Part shown: positions 1 to 8,080 of the stretch, in pieces | Layout: every line of letters starts with the position of its first letter | How positions within the stretch are numbered: the first letter of the stretch is position 1 | Assembly: GCF_014651035.1 (NCBI RefSeq) | Contig: NZ_BMWC01000016.1 | Coordinates: 79,948-143,947, forward strand | DNA from: Streptomyces lomondensis | GTDB lineage: Bacteria > Actinomycetota > Actinomycetes > Streptomycetales > Streptomycetaceae | Direction of reading: 5' to 3' | DNA length: 64,000 nt | Notes under the pieces: generated by a model | The model's database searches: none | The model's input: the letters and a program-made list of their open reading frames with translations, nothing else | What the model was told of the DNA's origin: nothing | Program-made: the position numbers and the translations under genes

Positions 1-122
1 TCGCCGCTCAGCGCCACGGACACGTTCAGGTCCTTGATGTGGTGGGTGGCGCCGTCCCGCGTGATCTTGACGACTCGGTTCTCGGCCTTGCCGTACTGGT
101 TCTGTCCCAGAATCGTGGGCAT
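1..122 (-). CDS. pucL: Urate oxidase (uricase), N-terminal part only
   Basis: The first 40 codons of factor-independent urate oxidase, which converts urate plus O2 to 5-hydroxyisourate and H2O2. The start reads MPTILGQNQYGKAENRVVK, a typical actinobacterial uricase N-terminus; the rest lies outside the window. It is the last visible gene of the minus-strand operon uraD-uraH-pucL and starts 6 nt after the uraH stop, so translation is probably coupled. The operator at 1132-1149 should control it. The H2O2 it makes explains co-regulation with the catalase gene at 17.5 kb. Confident from the N-terminus and its neighbours. Confidence 0.9.
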   Translation of the reverse strand, partial: MPTILGQNQYGKAENRVVKITRDGATHHIKDLNVSVALSG

Positions 123-128
123 TTCTAG

Positions 129-542
129 CTAGCTCCCTCGGTATACGGAGTAGCCGAACGGGTTGAGCAGCAGCGGTACGTGGTAGTGCTCGCCCGGTAC
201 GACGGCGAACGTGATCGCCACCTCCGGGAAGAACACCCCAGGGCCGCTGTCCCGATTCGCGGGGGCGTCCTGCTGCGCATCGGCTTGCTGGTTCGCGACC
301 TTCGCGTTCTCTTCGAAGTACGCCTCGACGGCGAAGTCGAGCCGTACGTGGGTGGTCCCCTCCGGCAGTGCCGGGAGGTCCTTGCACCGCCCGTCCCCGT
401 CGGTCGCGGAGCCGCCGAGCGCCTGCCAGTCCGCCTCCCGGCCCGCGCGGGCGGCGAGGTGGACGGCGACGCCCTCGGCGGGGCGGCCGATGCTGGTGTC
501 CAGGATGTGCGTGGACACGGATGCGGTGATGCCGGTGCTCAT
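129..542 (-). CDS. uraH: 5-hydroxyisourate hydrolase
   Basis: A 137-residue transthyretin-like enzyme that hydrolyses the uricase product 5-hydroxyisourate to OHCU. The N-terminus (STHILDTSIGRPAEGVAVHL) carries the family's catalytic His-containing motif. The C-terminus shows the EHYHVPLLLNPFGYSVYRGS signature, with the invariant YRGS end. The ATG at 540-542 was chosen because the transthyretin motif begins there; the longer open frame is read-through without homology. It lies between uraD (2-nt gap) and pucL (6-nt gap). The insert around residues 90-105, rich in Asn, Gln and Ala, is longer than in enteric homologues. Confidence 0.93.
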   Translation of the reverse strand: MSTGITASVSTHILDTSIGRPAEGVAVHLAARAGREADWQALGGSATDGDGRCKDLPALPEGTTHVRLDFAVEAYFEENAKVANQQADAQQDAPANRDSGPGVFFPEVAITFAVVPGEHYHVPLLLNPFGYSVYRGS

Positions 543-544
543 GA

Positions 545-1057
545 TCAGGCTTCCTCTTCCACGAGTCGGGCCAGGCGGATGCGGTTGATCTTGCCCAGCT
601 CGGTGCGGACGATCTCGCGCTCCCGCTCCGGCGGGTTCCCGATCCGCTCCTTGGCCGCGTCGCGCATCTGCTCGCCGGTGCGGCCGGTGGCGCAGATCAG
701 GAAGACGTGGCCGAACCGCTCCTGGTAGGCCAGGTTCAGTTCCAGCATCTCCGCCTTCAGCTCCTCGGAGGCGCCGGCCATGCCGCGCTGCTCCCGGGCC
801 GAGGCCGGGTCGCCGGGCTTGGGGCGGCCGATGGGCGGGTGGCCGGCCATCGCCTCCGCGAGGTCCTCGGCCGTCAGGTCCGCCATGGCGGCGTCGCTCG
901 CGGCGTACAGGTCCTCGGCGGTGGCGTAGGGGCGGGCGGCGAGCAGGCGCCGGGCCCACGCCGAGGAGGCGCACACCTCGTGGAGCGCGGCGTGGGCCGC
1001 GTGCTCCTCCAGGGTGTTGAAACGGGCCAGGCCCGGCGGCGTGGAAGTGGACGTCAC
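545..1057 (-). CDS. uraD: OHCU decarboxylase
   Basis: A 170-residue 2-oxo-4-hydroxy-4-carboxy-5-ureidoimidazoline decarboxylase, forming S-allantoin. The conserved GHPPIG motif contains the catalytic histidine. ELNLAYQERFGHVFLICATG and ERIGNPPEREREIVRTEL are also family hallmarks. The GTG at 1055-1057 is preceded by GGAGG at a 5-nt distance, which decides the start. It is the first gene of the urate operon; the 18-nt operator and promoter lie about 75 nt upstream. uraD and uraH are separate genes here, not fused. Confidence 0.92.
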   Translation of the reverse strand: MTSTSTPPGLARFNTLEEHAAHAALHEVCASSAWARRLLAARPYATAEDLYAASDAAMADLTAEDLAEAMAGHPPIGRPKPGDPASAREQRGMAGASEELKAEMLELNLAYQERFGHVFLICATGRTGEQMRDAAKERIGNPPEREREIVRTELGKINRIRLARLVEEEA

Positions 1058-1131
1058 GGGAGCCTCCGTGGCCGCGAACGGCCGTCGTGCTGAACGGGCG
1101 TGCCGATAGCTAACGCCCTCCCCCGACAGCA

Positions 1132-1149
1132 CGTCAACAGTTTGTTGAA
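1132..1149 (-). promoter_or_regulatory. Operator overlapping the uraD promoter
   Basis: On the minus strand this reads TTCAACAAACTGTTGACG, an inverted repeat (TCAACA-AAC-TGTTGA). Its last six bases are a -35 element (TTGACG) followed, after an 18-nt spacer, by TTAGCT (1108-1113). The same 18 nt with the same spacer occurs in front of the catalase gene at 17425. A repressor bound here would block RNA polymerase. The regulator is not proven; the HTH protein encoded immediately upstream is the nearest candidate. Confidence 0.8.
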
Positions 1150-1200
1150 AATTCCGTGTGACGAAACCCTGCGAGGCGGCGAAACCGGGCAGGCTCCCGG

Positions 1201-1569
1201 TCAGGCCCCCTTTTCGCGGTTGAGGTAGTTGTAGACGGTGAAGCGGCTGACGCCGAGGGCGCTCGCCACGGTCTCCACCCCGTGCCGTACGGAGAAGGCG
1301 CCGCGCGCCTCGAGTATCCGCACGACCTCCTGCTTGGCCTTGCGGTCCAGGTCGGCCAGCGGCATGCCCTTGCGGCGCTCCATGGCGGCGAGGATGTGAT
1401 CGAGGGAGTCGGCGAGCTGCGGCAGCCGGACGGCGACGGCGTCGCGGCCCTCCCAGGACAGCACGACGTCGTCGGGGCCGGCCTCGTCCGGCGGGATCAT
1501 CTCGCCGCCCATGGCGTCGACCAGCGGCTTGACGGCCGCGATGAACGGCTCGTCCCCCGGGCCGCTCAC
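1201..1569 (-). CDS. HTH regulator (DauR/YheO-like C-terminal HTH)
   Basis: A 122-residue protein with a short N-terminal sensor-like region and a C-terminal helix-turn-helix (about residues 75-120, EVVRILEARGAFSVRHG and VASALGVSRFTVYNYL). That pattern matches the DauR-type HTH that follows YheO-like PAS domains. The N-terminal part is shorter than a full YheO PAS domain. The GTG start overlaps the stop of the upstream gene (GTGA), so both are co-translated. Its position upstream of the uricase operon makes it a candidate pathway-specific regulator acting on the operator at 1132; this is inference from position. Confidence 0.75.
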   Translation of the reverse strand: MSGPGDEPFIAAVKPLVDAMGGEMIPPDEAGPDDVVLSWEGRDAVAVRLPQLADSLDHILAAMERRKGMPLADLDRKAKQEVVRILEARGAFSVRHGVETVASALGVSRFTVYNYLNREKGA

Positions 1570-1817
1570 GCCTCGCCCTCCTCGACGACGTTGACCTGGA
1601 GCGTGATGCGGGTGGCGCCCGCCTCCAGCGTCTTGCGGAGCAGGGCGTCCACGGCGGTGAGCACCGCGTCGGCACCGCCCTCCGCCGTGTTGCCGAACGG
1701 TCCCACGTCCACGGCGTCCAGCTCGGCGGCCTCGACGACCTCGCGGGCCACCACGGCGTGGGCGGGCGCCTCGTCCAGGTCGAAGGGCTCGGTCGTGAAC
1801 TCCACTCTCAGTCGCAC
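1566..1817 (-). CDS. Small thiamine-binding-like (MTH1187/YkoF-type) protein
   Basis: An 83-residue protein starting with GTG. The layout beta-strand, helix, VGPFGNTAEGGADAVLTAVD, helix, strand (ATRITLQVNVVEE) resembles the ferredoxin-like MTH1187/YqgV thiamine-binding fold, whose members have a conserved G-T-x-E-G turn. It overlaps the HTH gene by four bases, so it may supply the ligand-sensing partner of that regulator. The ligand is unknown; the fold assignment rests on pattern only. Confidence 0.55.
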   Translation of the reverse strand: MRLRVEFTTEPFDLDEAPAHAVVAREVVEAAELDAVDVGPFGNTAEGGADAVLTAVDALLRKTLEAGATRITLQVNVVEEGEA

Positions 1818-1978
1818 GCGCTCAACCTAACGCGCGACGCGGACGTTCGTGCAGCCCCTGCGATGACTCCCCGCGCGACTCCGGGACGCAGCGCCGGAAG
1901 TCGGTCACCGCGCGCGACGGACCAGTGCCTGTGCCGCGTAGAGCAGACGACGGATCCGTACAGGGAGGGGACTGGGAG

Positions 1979-3064
1979 ATGGCAGGGCGTGTGTTCAGGG
2001 GCGGGCTCAGAGGGGCGCGGGGTACGGCGGTGGCGGCGGCCGCTCTGGCCGCGCTGACGGCGTCGCAGGCGCCGGGGGCGGCCCCGGCACGGGCCTCGGC
2101 ACCCGCGCAGCAGGCATCGGGCGGGCAGGGACCGAGCGTGTCCGGCGACAGTCCGTACCGTACGGAGCTGCCGCCGCTGCGGGCCCGGAAGAACCGGGCG
2201 CAGGCGCGGGTGCCCGGCGGCGGTGCGCTGCCGGAGACGGTGTTCGCCGCGTACCGGCACGCCGAGGCGGAGCTCACGCGCACCGCGCCGGGATGCCGGC
2301 TGCGCTGGCAGCTGCTCGCCGCGATCGGTCAGGTGGAGTCCGGGCAGGCGCGGGGCGGCCGGGTGACCGCGGACGGCACGGCCGTGACGCCGATCCTCGG
2401 CCCCCGGCTGGACGGCGCCGGGTTCGCACTCATCCGGGACAGCGACGGCGGCGCGTACGACGGGGACACCGTGTACGACCGGGCGGTCGGCCCGATGCAG
2501 TTCATCCCGTCGACCTGGGCCCGCTGGGGCGCGGACGGCAACGGCGACGGGCGGGCCGACCCGGACAACGTCTTCGACGCCGCGCTCGCCGCCGGCCGCT
2601 ACCTGTGCGCGGGCGGACGGGATCTGTCGGATCCTGCCGACCTGGACCGGGCGATCCTGGGCTACAACCACTCGCGGGCCTATCTGCGCACGGTCCTCGC
2701 CTGGTACGCGTACTTCCTGTCGGGGCACCGGGTGGTGCCGGACCGTGCCGTGACGTCCTCGGAGCGAGCGGAGCCGTCGCGGCCCGCCTCCACGCCGAAG
2801 CCGGCGCCGAAGCCTTCGGCGAAGCCCTCGACGACGCCGTCCGCCCGCCCGAGCGCTCCCCGGCCGCGGACGCCGGCCGCGCCCGCCTCGCCCGCCCCGA
2901 CCCGCCCCCGTCCGGCGGAGACGGAGGAGCCCGGGCTGCCCCTCCCCGGCACCGGCGCGGACCTCCCCGGCGACGGCCTGCTGCCCGGTGACACCCCGCT
3001 GACCGGCAACAGTGCGGACTCGATGGCCTCCGCCCCCTCCACAACCGCCGCTACCGGGCGGTAA
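1979..3064 (+). CDS. Secreted lytic transglycosylase (SLT_2/MltB-like) with Pro-rich tail
   Basis: A 361-residue exported murein-cleaving enzyme. Residues 1-40 form a signal sequence (VAAAALAALTASQAPGAAPA). The catalytic domain spans about 75-260 and contains LLAAIGQVESG, with the likely catalytic Glu near residue 119, then GPMQFIPSTWARWGADGNGD and AAGRYLC. From about residue 262 a Pro/Lys/Ser-rich low-complexity tail follows, probably spanning the cell wall. The ATG at 1979 was chosen because it begins the signal peptide; the longer frame starting at 1925 is not supported. It sits just before the ECF sigma gene on the same strand. Confidence 0.85.
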   Translation: MAGRVFRGGLRGARGTAVAAAALAALTASQAPGAAPARASAPAQQASGGQGPSVSGDSPYRTELPPLRARKNRAQARVPGGGALPETVFAAYRHAEAELTRTAPGCRLRWQLLAAIGQVESGQARGGRVTADGTAVTPILGPRLDGAGFALIRDSDGGAYDGDTVYDRAVGPMQFIPSTWARWGADGNGDGRADPDNVFDAALAAGRYLCAGGRDLSDPADLDRAILGYNHSRAYLRTVLAWYAYFLSGHRVVPDRAVTSSERAEPSRPASTPKPAPKPSAKPSTTPSARPSAPRPRTPAAPASPAPTRPRPAETEEPGLPLPGTGADLPGDGLLPGDTPLTGNSADSMASAPSTTAATGR

Positions 3065-3119
3065 TGTCGCCACCCGCCGGGCGGCACGGGCCCGGCGGGC
3101 GAGCACGAAGGGGCCCTCA

Positions 3120-4196
3120 ATGGCGACGGACATGCCTGCGGAGACGCATGCGAACACGCCTGCCGGGAGACAGGCGGCGCACGACCGCTGGGAGCGCATG
3201 TGGAGCCACCGCGAGCACCTGCTCAAGGTGGCCCGGCGCAGGTCGATGAGCCAGGAGGACGCCGAGGACGCCGTGCACGAGGCGATGCTGCGCGCCGCGG
3301 AGCGCCCGGACCTGGACGACGAGCGCCTGGGCGCCTGGCTGACGACGGTGACCATGCGGCTGTGCGTCGACCGCTACCGGCAGGTCAACCGCGAGGCCGA
3401 GGTGCGCACCAGCCCCACACTCGTCGCGCCCGGCCCGGTGCCCGTCGAGGAGGTGGTGTGCGACCGGGCGGAGGCGAAGTGGCTGGCCGTGCGCAGCGGG
3501 GAGCTGCCCGCCCGCCAGGCGGAGGCGCTGCGGCTGAAGTCCGAGGACCTGGACGTCGGCCAGGTCGCCGTGCGCATGGGGCTGAGCTACCGGACCGTCG
3601 AGTCGCTGCTGGCCCGGGCCCGCCGCACGCTGCGCGCCTCGCTGGCCGGGACCCTCGGTGCGGTGCTGTTCCTGCTCGGGCGCGGGCGGCCGCACGGGAG
3701 CGGGAAGACCCAGGCGGTGGCGGTGGCCTCGACGGCGGCGACGCTGGCGGTGGCGGGGTTCGTGCTGCCGTACACGCTCGATGGAGGCGCGGACGGTCCG
3801 GTGCCGCGGCCGGCCGTGGCCTCCCCGGGCGCGGCGACGCTGCTGCGGCCCGACGGCACCGACCGGATGTCCGTTCCGCAGCCGGCCGAGCCCTCGGCGG
3901 TCCCGTCCCGGCCGGAGCCGAGGGATGCTCCCGCCGACGGCTCCCTGCTGCCGCTGTCCGTGCCGGACCTGCCGGAGGTCTCCCCGCTGCCGGAGCTGTC
4001 GGCTCCCGGGGTGCCGGACGTGCCCGAGCTGCCGGCCCTCCCTGACGTGCCGGTCGAGCCCGCCGTCCCCGCGGTCCCGTCCGCCCCCGCGGTCCCCTCC
4101 GTCCGGCCGGTGCCGTCGGTTCCGCCCGTCCCCTCGCAGACTCCCGCCGTACCGGCCACTCCGTCGGCCGCGCCCACCCCGAGCGCGCTCCCGTAA
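3120..4196 (+). CDS. ECF sigma factor with C-terminal membrane segment and Pro-rich extension
   Basis: A 358-residue sigma-70 family protein. Region 2 lies at about 22-90 (EDAEDAVHEAMLRAAERP, WLTTVTMRLCVDRYR) and region 4 at about 125-185 (LPARQAEALRLKSEDLDVG, MGLSYRTVESLLARARRTL). Unusually, a membrane segment follows (about 200-222, TAATLAVAGFVLPYTL), then about 135 residues of Pro/Val/Leu-rich repeats (VPELPALPDVPVEPAVP). The sigma could therefore be tethered to the membrane with its tail outside. No anti-sigma gene is adjacent. It is followed 121 nt later by the mce operon, a plausible target. Confidence 0.85.
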   Translation: MATDMPAETHANTPAGRQAAHDRWERMWSHREHLLKVARRRSMSQEDAEDAVHEAMLRAAERPDLDDERLGAWLTTVTMRLCVDRYRQVNREAEVRTSPTLVAPGPVPVEEVVCDRAEAKWLAVRSGELPARQAEALRLKSEDLDVGQVAVRMGLSYRTVESLLARARRTLRASLAGTLGAVLFLLGRGRPHGSGKTQAVAVASTAATLAVAGFVLPYTLDGGADGPVPRPAVASPGAATLLRPDGTDRMSVPQPAEPSAVPSRPEPRDAPADGSLLPLSVPDLPEVSPLPELSAPGVPDVPELPALPDVPVEPAVPAVPSAPAVPSVRPVPSVPPVPSQTPAVPATPSAAPTPSALP

Positions 4197-4317
4197 GGGC
4201 GTCCGCCGGGCCGTCCGGAAACCCGTCCGAAAAAAATCGGCCTCCGCCGCGACGGACGCCCCGCCCCTCCCCGTAGAGCAGATGTCGGAGCTGCTCCTCG
4301 GCTGAAGGGTGAACCGG

Positions 4318-5247
4318 ATGGGTGTCGAGATCTGTGTCGAAGGGCTGACCAAGTCCTTCGGTCACCAGGTCATCTGGCAGGACGTCTCGCTGACGCTGCC
4401 GGCCGGGGAGGTCTCGGTCCTGCTCGGCCCCTCGGGCACGGGCAAGTCGGTGTTCCTCAAGACGCTCGTCGGACTGCTGAAGCCGGAGCGCGGCTCGATC
4501 ACGATTCAGGGCCGCGACCTCACCGGGCTCCGCGAGCACGAGCTGTACGAGGTGCGCAAGCTCTTCGGCGTGCTGTTCCAGGACGGCGCGCTGTTCGGCT
4601 CGATGAACCTGTACGACAACATCGCCTTCCCGCTGCGCGAGCACACCCGCAAGCCCGAGAGCGAGATCCGGCGCATCGTGCTGGAGAAGATGGACATGGT
4701 CGGGCTGATCGGCGCCGAGGAGAAGCTGCCCGGCGAGATCTCCGGCGGGATGCGCAAGCGGGCCGGGCTCGCCCGGGCGCTCGTCCTCGACCCGGAGATC
4801 ATCCTCTTCGACGAACCCGACTCGGGCCTCGACCCGGTGCGCGTGGCCTATCTCAACCAGCTGATCGTCGACCTGAACGCGCAGATCGACGCGACCTTCC
4901 TGATCGTCACGCACGACATCGCCTCGGCCCGCCAGGTCCCGGACAACATCGGGCTGCTGTTCCGCCGCGAGCTGGTGATGTTCGGGCCCCGCGAGCGGCT
5001 GCTGGCCAGTGACGAGCCGGTCGTACGGCAGTTCCTGAACGGCCGGATGCAGGGGCCGATCGGCATGGCGGAGGAAAAAGACGCCGCGCAGGTCGAGCAG
5101 GAGCTGGCGCAGCTCACCGAGGCGCCCGTGGTGCGGGAGCCGACGCCCCGCCTGCTGCCGGGCCCCGGCATCACCCGCCCGCCCCGCTGGGAGGCGATCG
5201 CGAGACGCGAGGCCGAGTTGCGCCGCAGAGAGGCGGCGGACGCGTGA
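4318..5247 (+). CDS. Mce transporter ATPase (MlaF/MceG-like)
   Basis: A 309-residue ABC ATPase that energises the mce importer, a lipid/sterol transporter in actinobacteria. Walker A is LLGPSGTGKS (near residue 40), the signature is ISGGMRKRAGLARAL, and Walker B is IILFDEPDSGLDPV followed by the H-loop IVTHD. The MRKRAGLARAL form is typical of Mla/Mce ATPases. The ATG at 4318 follows AAGGG at an 8-nt distance and is preferred over GTG at 4309. A roughly 50-residue acidic C-terminal extension is present. The stop overlaps the start of the next gene (GTGA), beginning a chain of overlapping genes. Confidence 0.9.
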   Translation: MGVEICVEGLTKSFGHQVIWQDVSLTLPAGEVSVLLGPSGTGKSVFLKTLVGLLKPERGSITIQGRDLTGLREHELYEVRKLFGVLFQDGALFGSMNLYDNIAFPLREHTRKPESEIRRIVLEKMDMVGLIGAEEKLPGEISGGMRKRAGLARALVLDPEIILFDEPDSGLDPVRVAYLNQLIVDLNAQIDATFLIVTHDIASARQVPDNIGLLFRRELVMFGPRERLLASDEPVVRQFLNGRMQGPIGMAEEKDAAQVEQELAQLTEAPVVREPTPRLLPGPGITRPPRWEAIARREAELRRREAADA

Positions 5248-6014
5248 GCCTGTCACCGACCGGGGCGCTGCGGCAGTCGGGCAACCTGTTCGCGATGGCG
5301 CTGGACGTCGTCCGGACCATGCCCCGACGCCCCTTCCAAGTACGGGAGTTCATCCAGCAGGCGTGGTTCATCGCGAGCGTCACGATCCTGCCCACGGCCC
5401 TCGTGTCGATTCCCTTCGGCGCGGTCATCGCGCTCCAGATCGGCAGCCTGACCCGGCAGCTCGGCGCCCAGTCCTTCGCCGGTGCCGCCTCGGTGCTCGC
5501 GGTGCTGCGGGAGGCCTCGCCGATCGTCACCGCGCTGCTGATCGCGGGCGCGGGCGGCACGGCGATCTGCGCGGACCTCGGGGCGCGCAAGATCCGCGAC
5601 GAGATCGACGCCATGCAGGTCCTCGGCATCGACCCCATCCACCGTCTCGTCGTGCCCCGGGTGCTGGCCTCGATGCTGGTGGCGGTGCTGCTCAACGGCC
5701 TGGTGTCGGTGGTGGGCGTCGCGGGCGGCTACTTCTTCAACGTGGTCCTGCAGAACGGCACCCCGGGCGCCTATCTCGCCTCCTTCACCACCCTGGCGCA
5801 GCTCTCCGACCTGTGGGCGGCCGAGATCAAGGCGCTGGTGTTCGGCGCGATCGCGGCGATCGTCGCCTCGTACAAGGGGCTCACGGCGAAGGGCGGGCCG
5901 AAGGGCGTGGGGGACGCCGTCAACCAGTCGGTGGTGATCACGTTCATGTTGCTGTTCGTGACGAACTTCGTGATGACCGCCGTGTACTTCCAAGTCGTTC
6001 CGCAGAGGGGCTGA
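5244..6014 (+). CDS. Mce permease YrbE (MlaE family), first copy
   Basis: A 256-residue integral membrane permease with the MlaE signature: VLREASPIVTALLIAGAGG, then a cytosolic EIDAMQVLGIDP loop that contacts the ATPase, then RVLASMLVAVLLNGL. About five hydrophobic segments are visible. It pairs with the second YrbE encoded next to it to form the transmembrane core. It starts with GTG, overlapping the ATPase stop. Confidence 0.92.
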   Translation: MSLSPTGALRQSGNLFAMALDVVRTMPRRPFQVREFIQQAWFIASVTILPTALVSIPFGAVIALQIGSLTRQLGAQSFAGAASVLAVLREASPIVTALLIAGAGGTAICADLGARKIRDEIDAMQVLGIDPIHRLVVPRVLASMLVAVLLNGLVSVVGVAGGYFFNVVLQNGTPGAYLASFTTLAQLSDLWAAEIKALVFGAIAAIVASYKGLTAKGGPKGVGDAVNQSVVITFMLLFVTNFVMTAVYFQVVPQRG

Positions 6015-6017
6015 GGC

Positions 6018-6821
6018 ATGGCGCTGTTGCATCGGCTGGAGGAGCTGGGCGCCCAACTGTCGTTCTACGGGCGTTCGCTGGCCTGGACCGGCCGCACCCT
6101 GCGCCGCTACAAGAAGGAGATCCTGCGGCTGCTCGCCGAGGTCAGCTTCGGGCGCGGCGCGCTCGCGGTCGTCGGCGGCACGGTCGGCGTGATCGCCTTC
6201 CTGTCGTTCTTCACCGGCACCGAGGTCGGGCTCCAGGGCTACGCGGCCCTCAACCAGCTCGGCACCTCCAACTTCGTGGCGTTCCTGTCGGCGTACTTCA
6301 ACACCCGGGAGATCGCCCCCCTGGTGGCCGGGCTCGCGCTGTCCGCGACGGTCGGTGCCGGGTTCACCGCCCAGCTCGGCGCGATGCGGATCAGCGAGGA
6401 GACCGACGCGCTGGAGGTGATGGGCGTGCCCTCGCTGCCGTTCCTCGTCACCACCCGGATGATCGCCGGGTTCGTCGCCGTCATCCCGCTGTACGTGGTC
6501 GGGCTGCTGTCGTCGTACCTGGCCGCCCGGACCATCACCACCGTGTACCACGGGCAGTCGACGGGCACGTACGACCACTACTTCCACCAGTACCTGCCGC
6601 CGGTCGACGTGCTCTGGTCCTTCGGCAAGGTGATCGTCTTCGCCGTGCTGATCATCCTGGTGCACTGCTACTACGGCTACTACGCGAGCGGCGGGCCGGC
6701 CGGTGTCGGTGTCGCGGTGGGCCGCGCGGTGCGGACGTCGATCGTCGCGATCAACGTCCTGGACTTCTTCCTGAGCCTCGCGATCTGGGGCGCGAGCACG
6801 ACCGTACGGATCGCGGGGTGA
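6018..6821 (+). CDS. Mce permease YrbE (MlaE family), second copy
   Basis: A 267-residue MlaE-family permease. EIAPLVAGLALSATVGAGFT and the coupling loop EETDALEVMGVPSLPFLVTT mark the family. The N-terminal 40 residues are an amphipathic interface helix (RRYKKEILRLLAEV). It follows the first permease by 3 nt, and the first mce gene starts 5 nt after its stop, so the three are coupled. Confidence 0.92.
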   Translation: MALLHRLEELGAQLSFYGRSLAWTGRTLRRYKKEILRLLAEVSFGRGALAVVGGTVGVIAFLSFFTGTEVGLQGYAALNQLGTSNFVAFLSAYFNTREIAPLVAGLALSATVGAGFTAQLGAMRISEETDALEVMGVPSLPFLVTTRMIAGFVAVIPLYVVGLLSSYLAARTITTVYHGQSTGTYDHYFHQYLPPVDVLWSFGKVIVFAVLIILVHCYYGYYASGGPAGVGVAVGRAVRTSIVAINVLDFFLSLAIWGASTTVRIAG

Positions 6822-6826
6822 GGCCG

Positions 6827-8080
6827 ATGAGAACCGTCCGACTACGGCTGTACGGCATCACGTTCATCGCCGTGCTCGCACTGTTGCTGTCGCTGGCGGT
6901 GGCCGTCTACCGGCAGGCGTTCACGCCGGTGGTGCGCATCACGCTGGAGGCCGACAGCCTGGGCAACCAGCTGGAGCCGCGCGCCGACGTCAAGCTGCGC
7001 GGGCTGCTGGTCGGCGAGGTGCGCGAGGTCAGCGCGGACGGTGCGAAGGCGACGCTCGGCATCGCGCTCAAGCCGGAGTACGTCACGCACATCCCGGCGG
7101 ACGTGCACGCGCGGCTGCTGCCCAAGACGCTGTTCGGCGAGAAGTACGTCGACCTCGTGGCCCCCGACCGCGCCGCGTCGTCCTCGGCCCGGCCGATCCG
7201 CGCCGGGGACGTCATCACCCAGGACCGCACGAAGGCGGGGATGGAGGTGCAGCGGCTGCTGAACGACCTGCTGCCGCTGCTGCGCGCGGTCGAGCCCGGT
7301 GAACTCAGCGCCACGCTCTCGGCGTTCGCCACCGCGCTGGAGGGCCGGGGCGACCGCATCGGCGACAACCTGACCCGGGTCGAGGCCTATCTGCGCCGGC
7401 TCAACCCGCATCTGCCGTCCCTGAAGGAGGACATCGCGCGCTTCGCCGACGTCGCCGAGGTGTACGGCGACGCCGCCCCCGACCTGATGAGGATCCTGCG
7501 CAACACCGTCACCACCAGCCGGACCCTCGTGGAGAAGCAGGACCGGCTGGCCGCGGGGCTCCGCACGACAGCCACGGTCGCGGGCACCGCGGAGGACTTC
7601 CTCGACGACAACGGCGACCGGCTGATCACCCTCGGCCGCGTCTCCCGGCCCACGCTGGAGCTGTTCGCCCGCTACTCGCCCGAGTACCCGTGCCTGCTGG
7701 ACGGCCTGGTGCGGCAGGAGCGGGTGTCGGAGGACGCGTTCCGGGGCGGCGCGATGCGGATCACCCTCGAAGTGGTGCGGCCTCAGGGGGCGTACAAGCC
7801 CGGCGAGGAGCCGCGCTACGCCGATCGGTCGGGGCCCGACTGCCGGGGCCTGCCGCACCCGCCGGTGCCGGGACCGAAGCCCAAGCTCGACGACGGTACG
7901 TCGGCGGGGAGTCCGAGCGGTGGTGCGCCGCCCGGTGGCGTGTCCGCCACCTCCGCCGAGCAGCGGGCCGTCGGCTCGCTCGTGGCGCCCGTCCTGGGCG
8001 TACCGGCCGACGAGGTGCCGCCGGTGGCGACCCTGCTGTTCGGACCGCTGGCCCGTGGAACGGCGGTGAGCGTCGCATGA
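6827..8080 (+). CDS. Mce family protein 1
   Basis: A 417-residue substrate-binding/tunnel protein of the mce system. One N-terminal membrane anchor (residues 8-28) is followed by the MCE domain (about 37-115: VKLRGLLVGEVREV, ARLLPKTLFGEKYVDL). A long helical region suited to forming the periplasmic tube follows, and then a Gly/Pro/Ser-rich C-terminus with the Cys-containing YSPEYPCLLDGL motif typical of actinobacterial MceA. The ATG at 6827 was chosen because the membrane anchor begins there; the large upstream open frame is a shadow of the permease genes. Confidence 0.92.
   Translation: MRTVRLRLYGITFIAVLALLLSLAVAVYRQAFTPVVRITLEADSLGNQLEPRADVKLRGLLVGEVREVSADGAKATLGIALKPEYVTHIPADVHARLLPKTLFGEKYVDLVAPDRAASSSARPIRAGDVITQDRTKAGMEVQRLLNDLLPLLRAVEPGELSATLSAFATALEGRGDRIGDNLTRVEAYLRRLNPHLPSLKEDIARFADVAEVYGDAAPDLMRILRNTVTTSRTLVEKQDRLAAGLRTTATVAGTAEDFLDDNGDRLITLGRVSRPTLELFARYSPEYPCLLDGLVRQERVSEDAFRGGAMRITLEVVRPQGAYKPGEEPRYADRSGPDCRGLPHPPVPGPKPKLDDGTSAGSPSGGAPPGGVSATSAEQRAVGSLVAPVLGVPADEVPPVATLLFGPLARGTAVSVA

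Noticed and set aside
3385..5256. Very long minus-strand frame (over 600 codons) opposite the sigma and ATPase genes
   Set aside because: Composition is Arg/Pro/Gly-rich, as expected for the shadow of GC-rich coding DNA; the plus-strand products have clear families.
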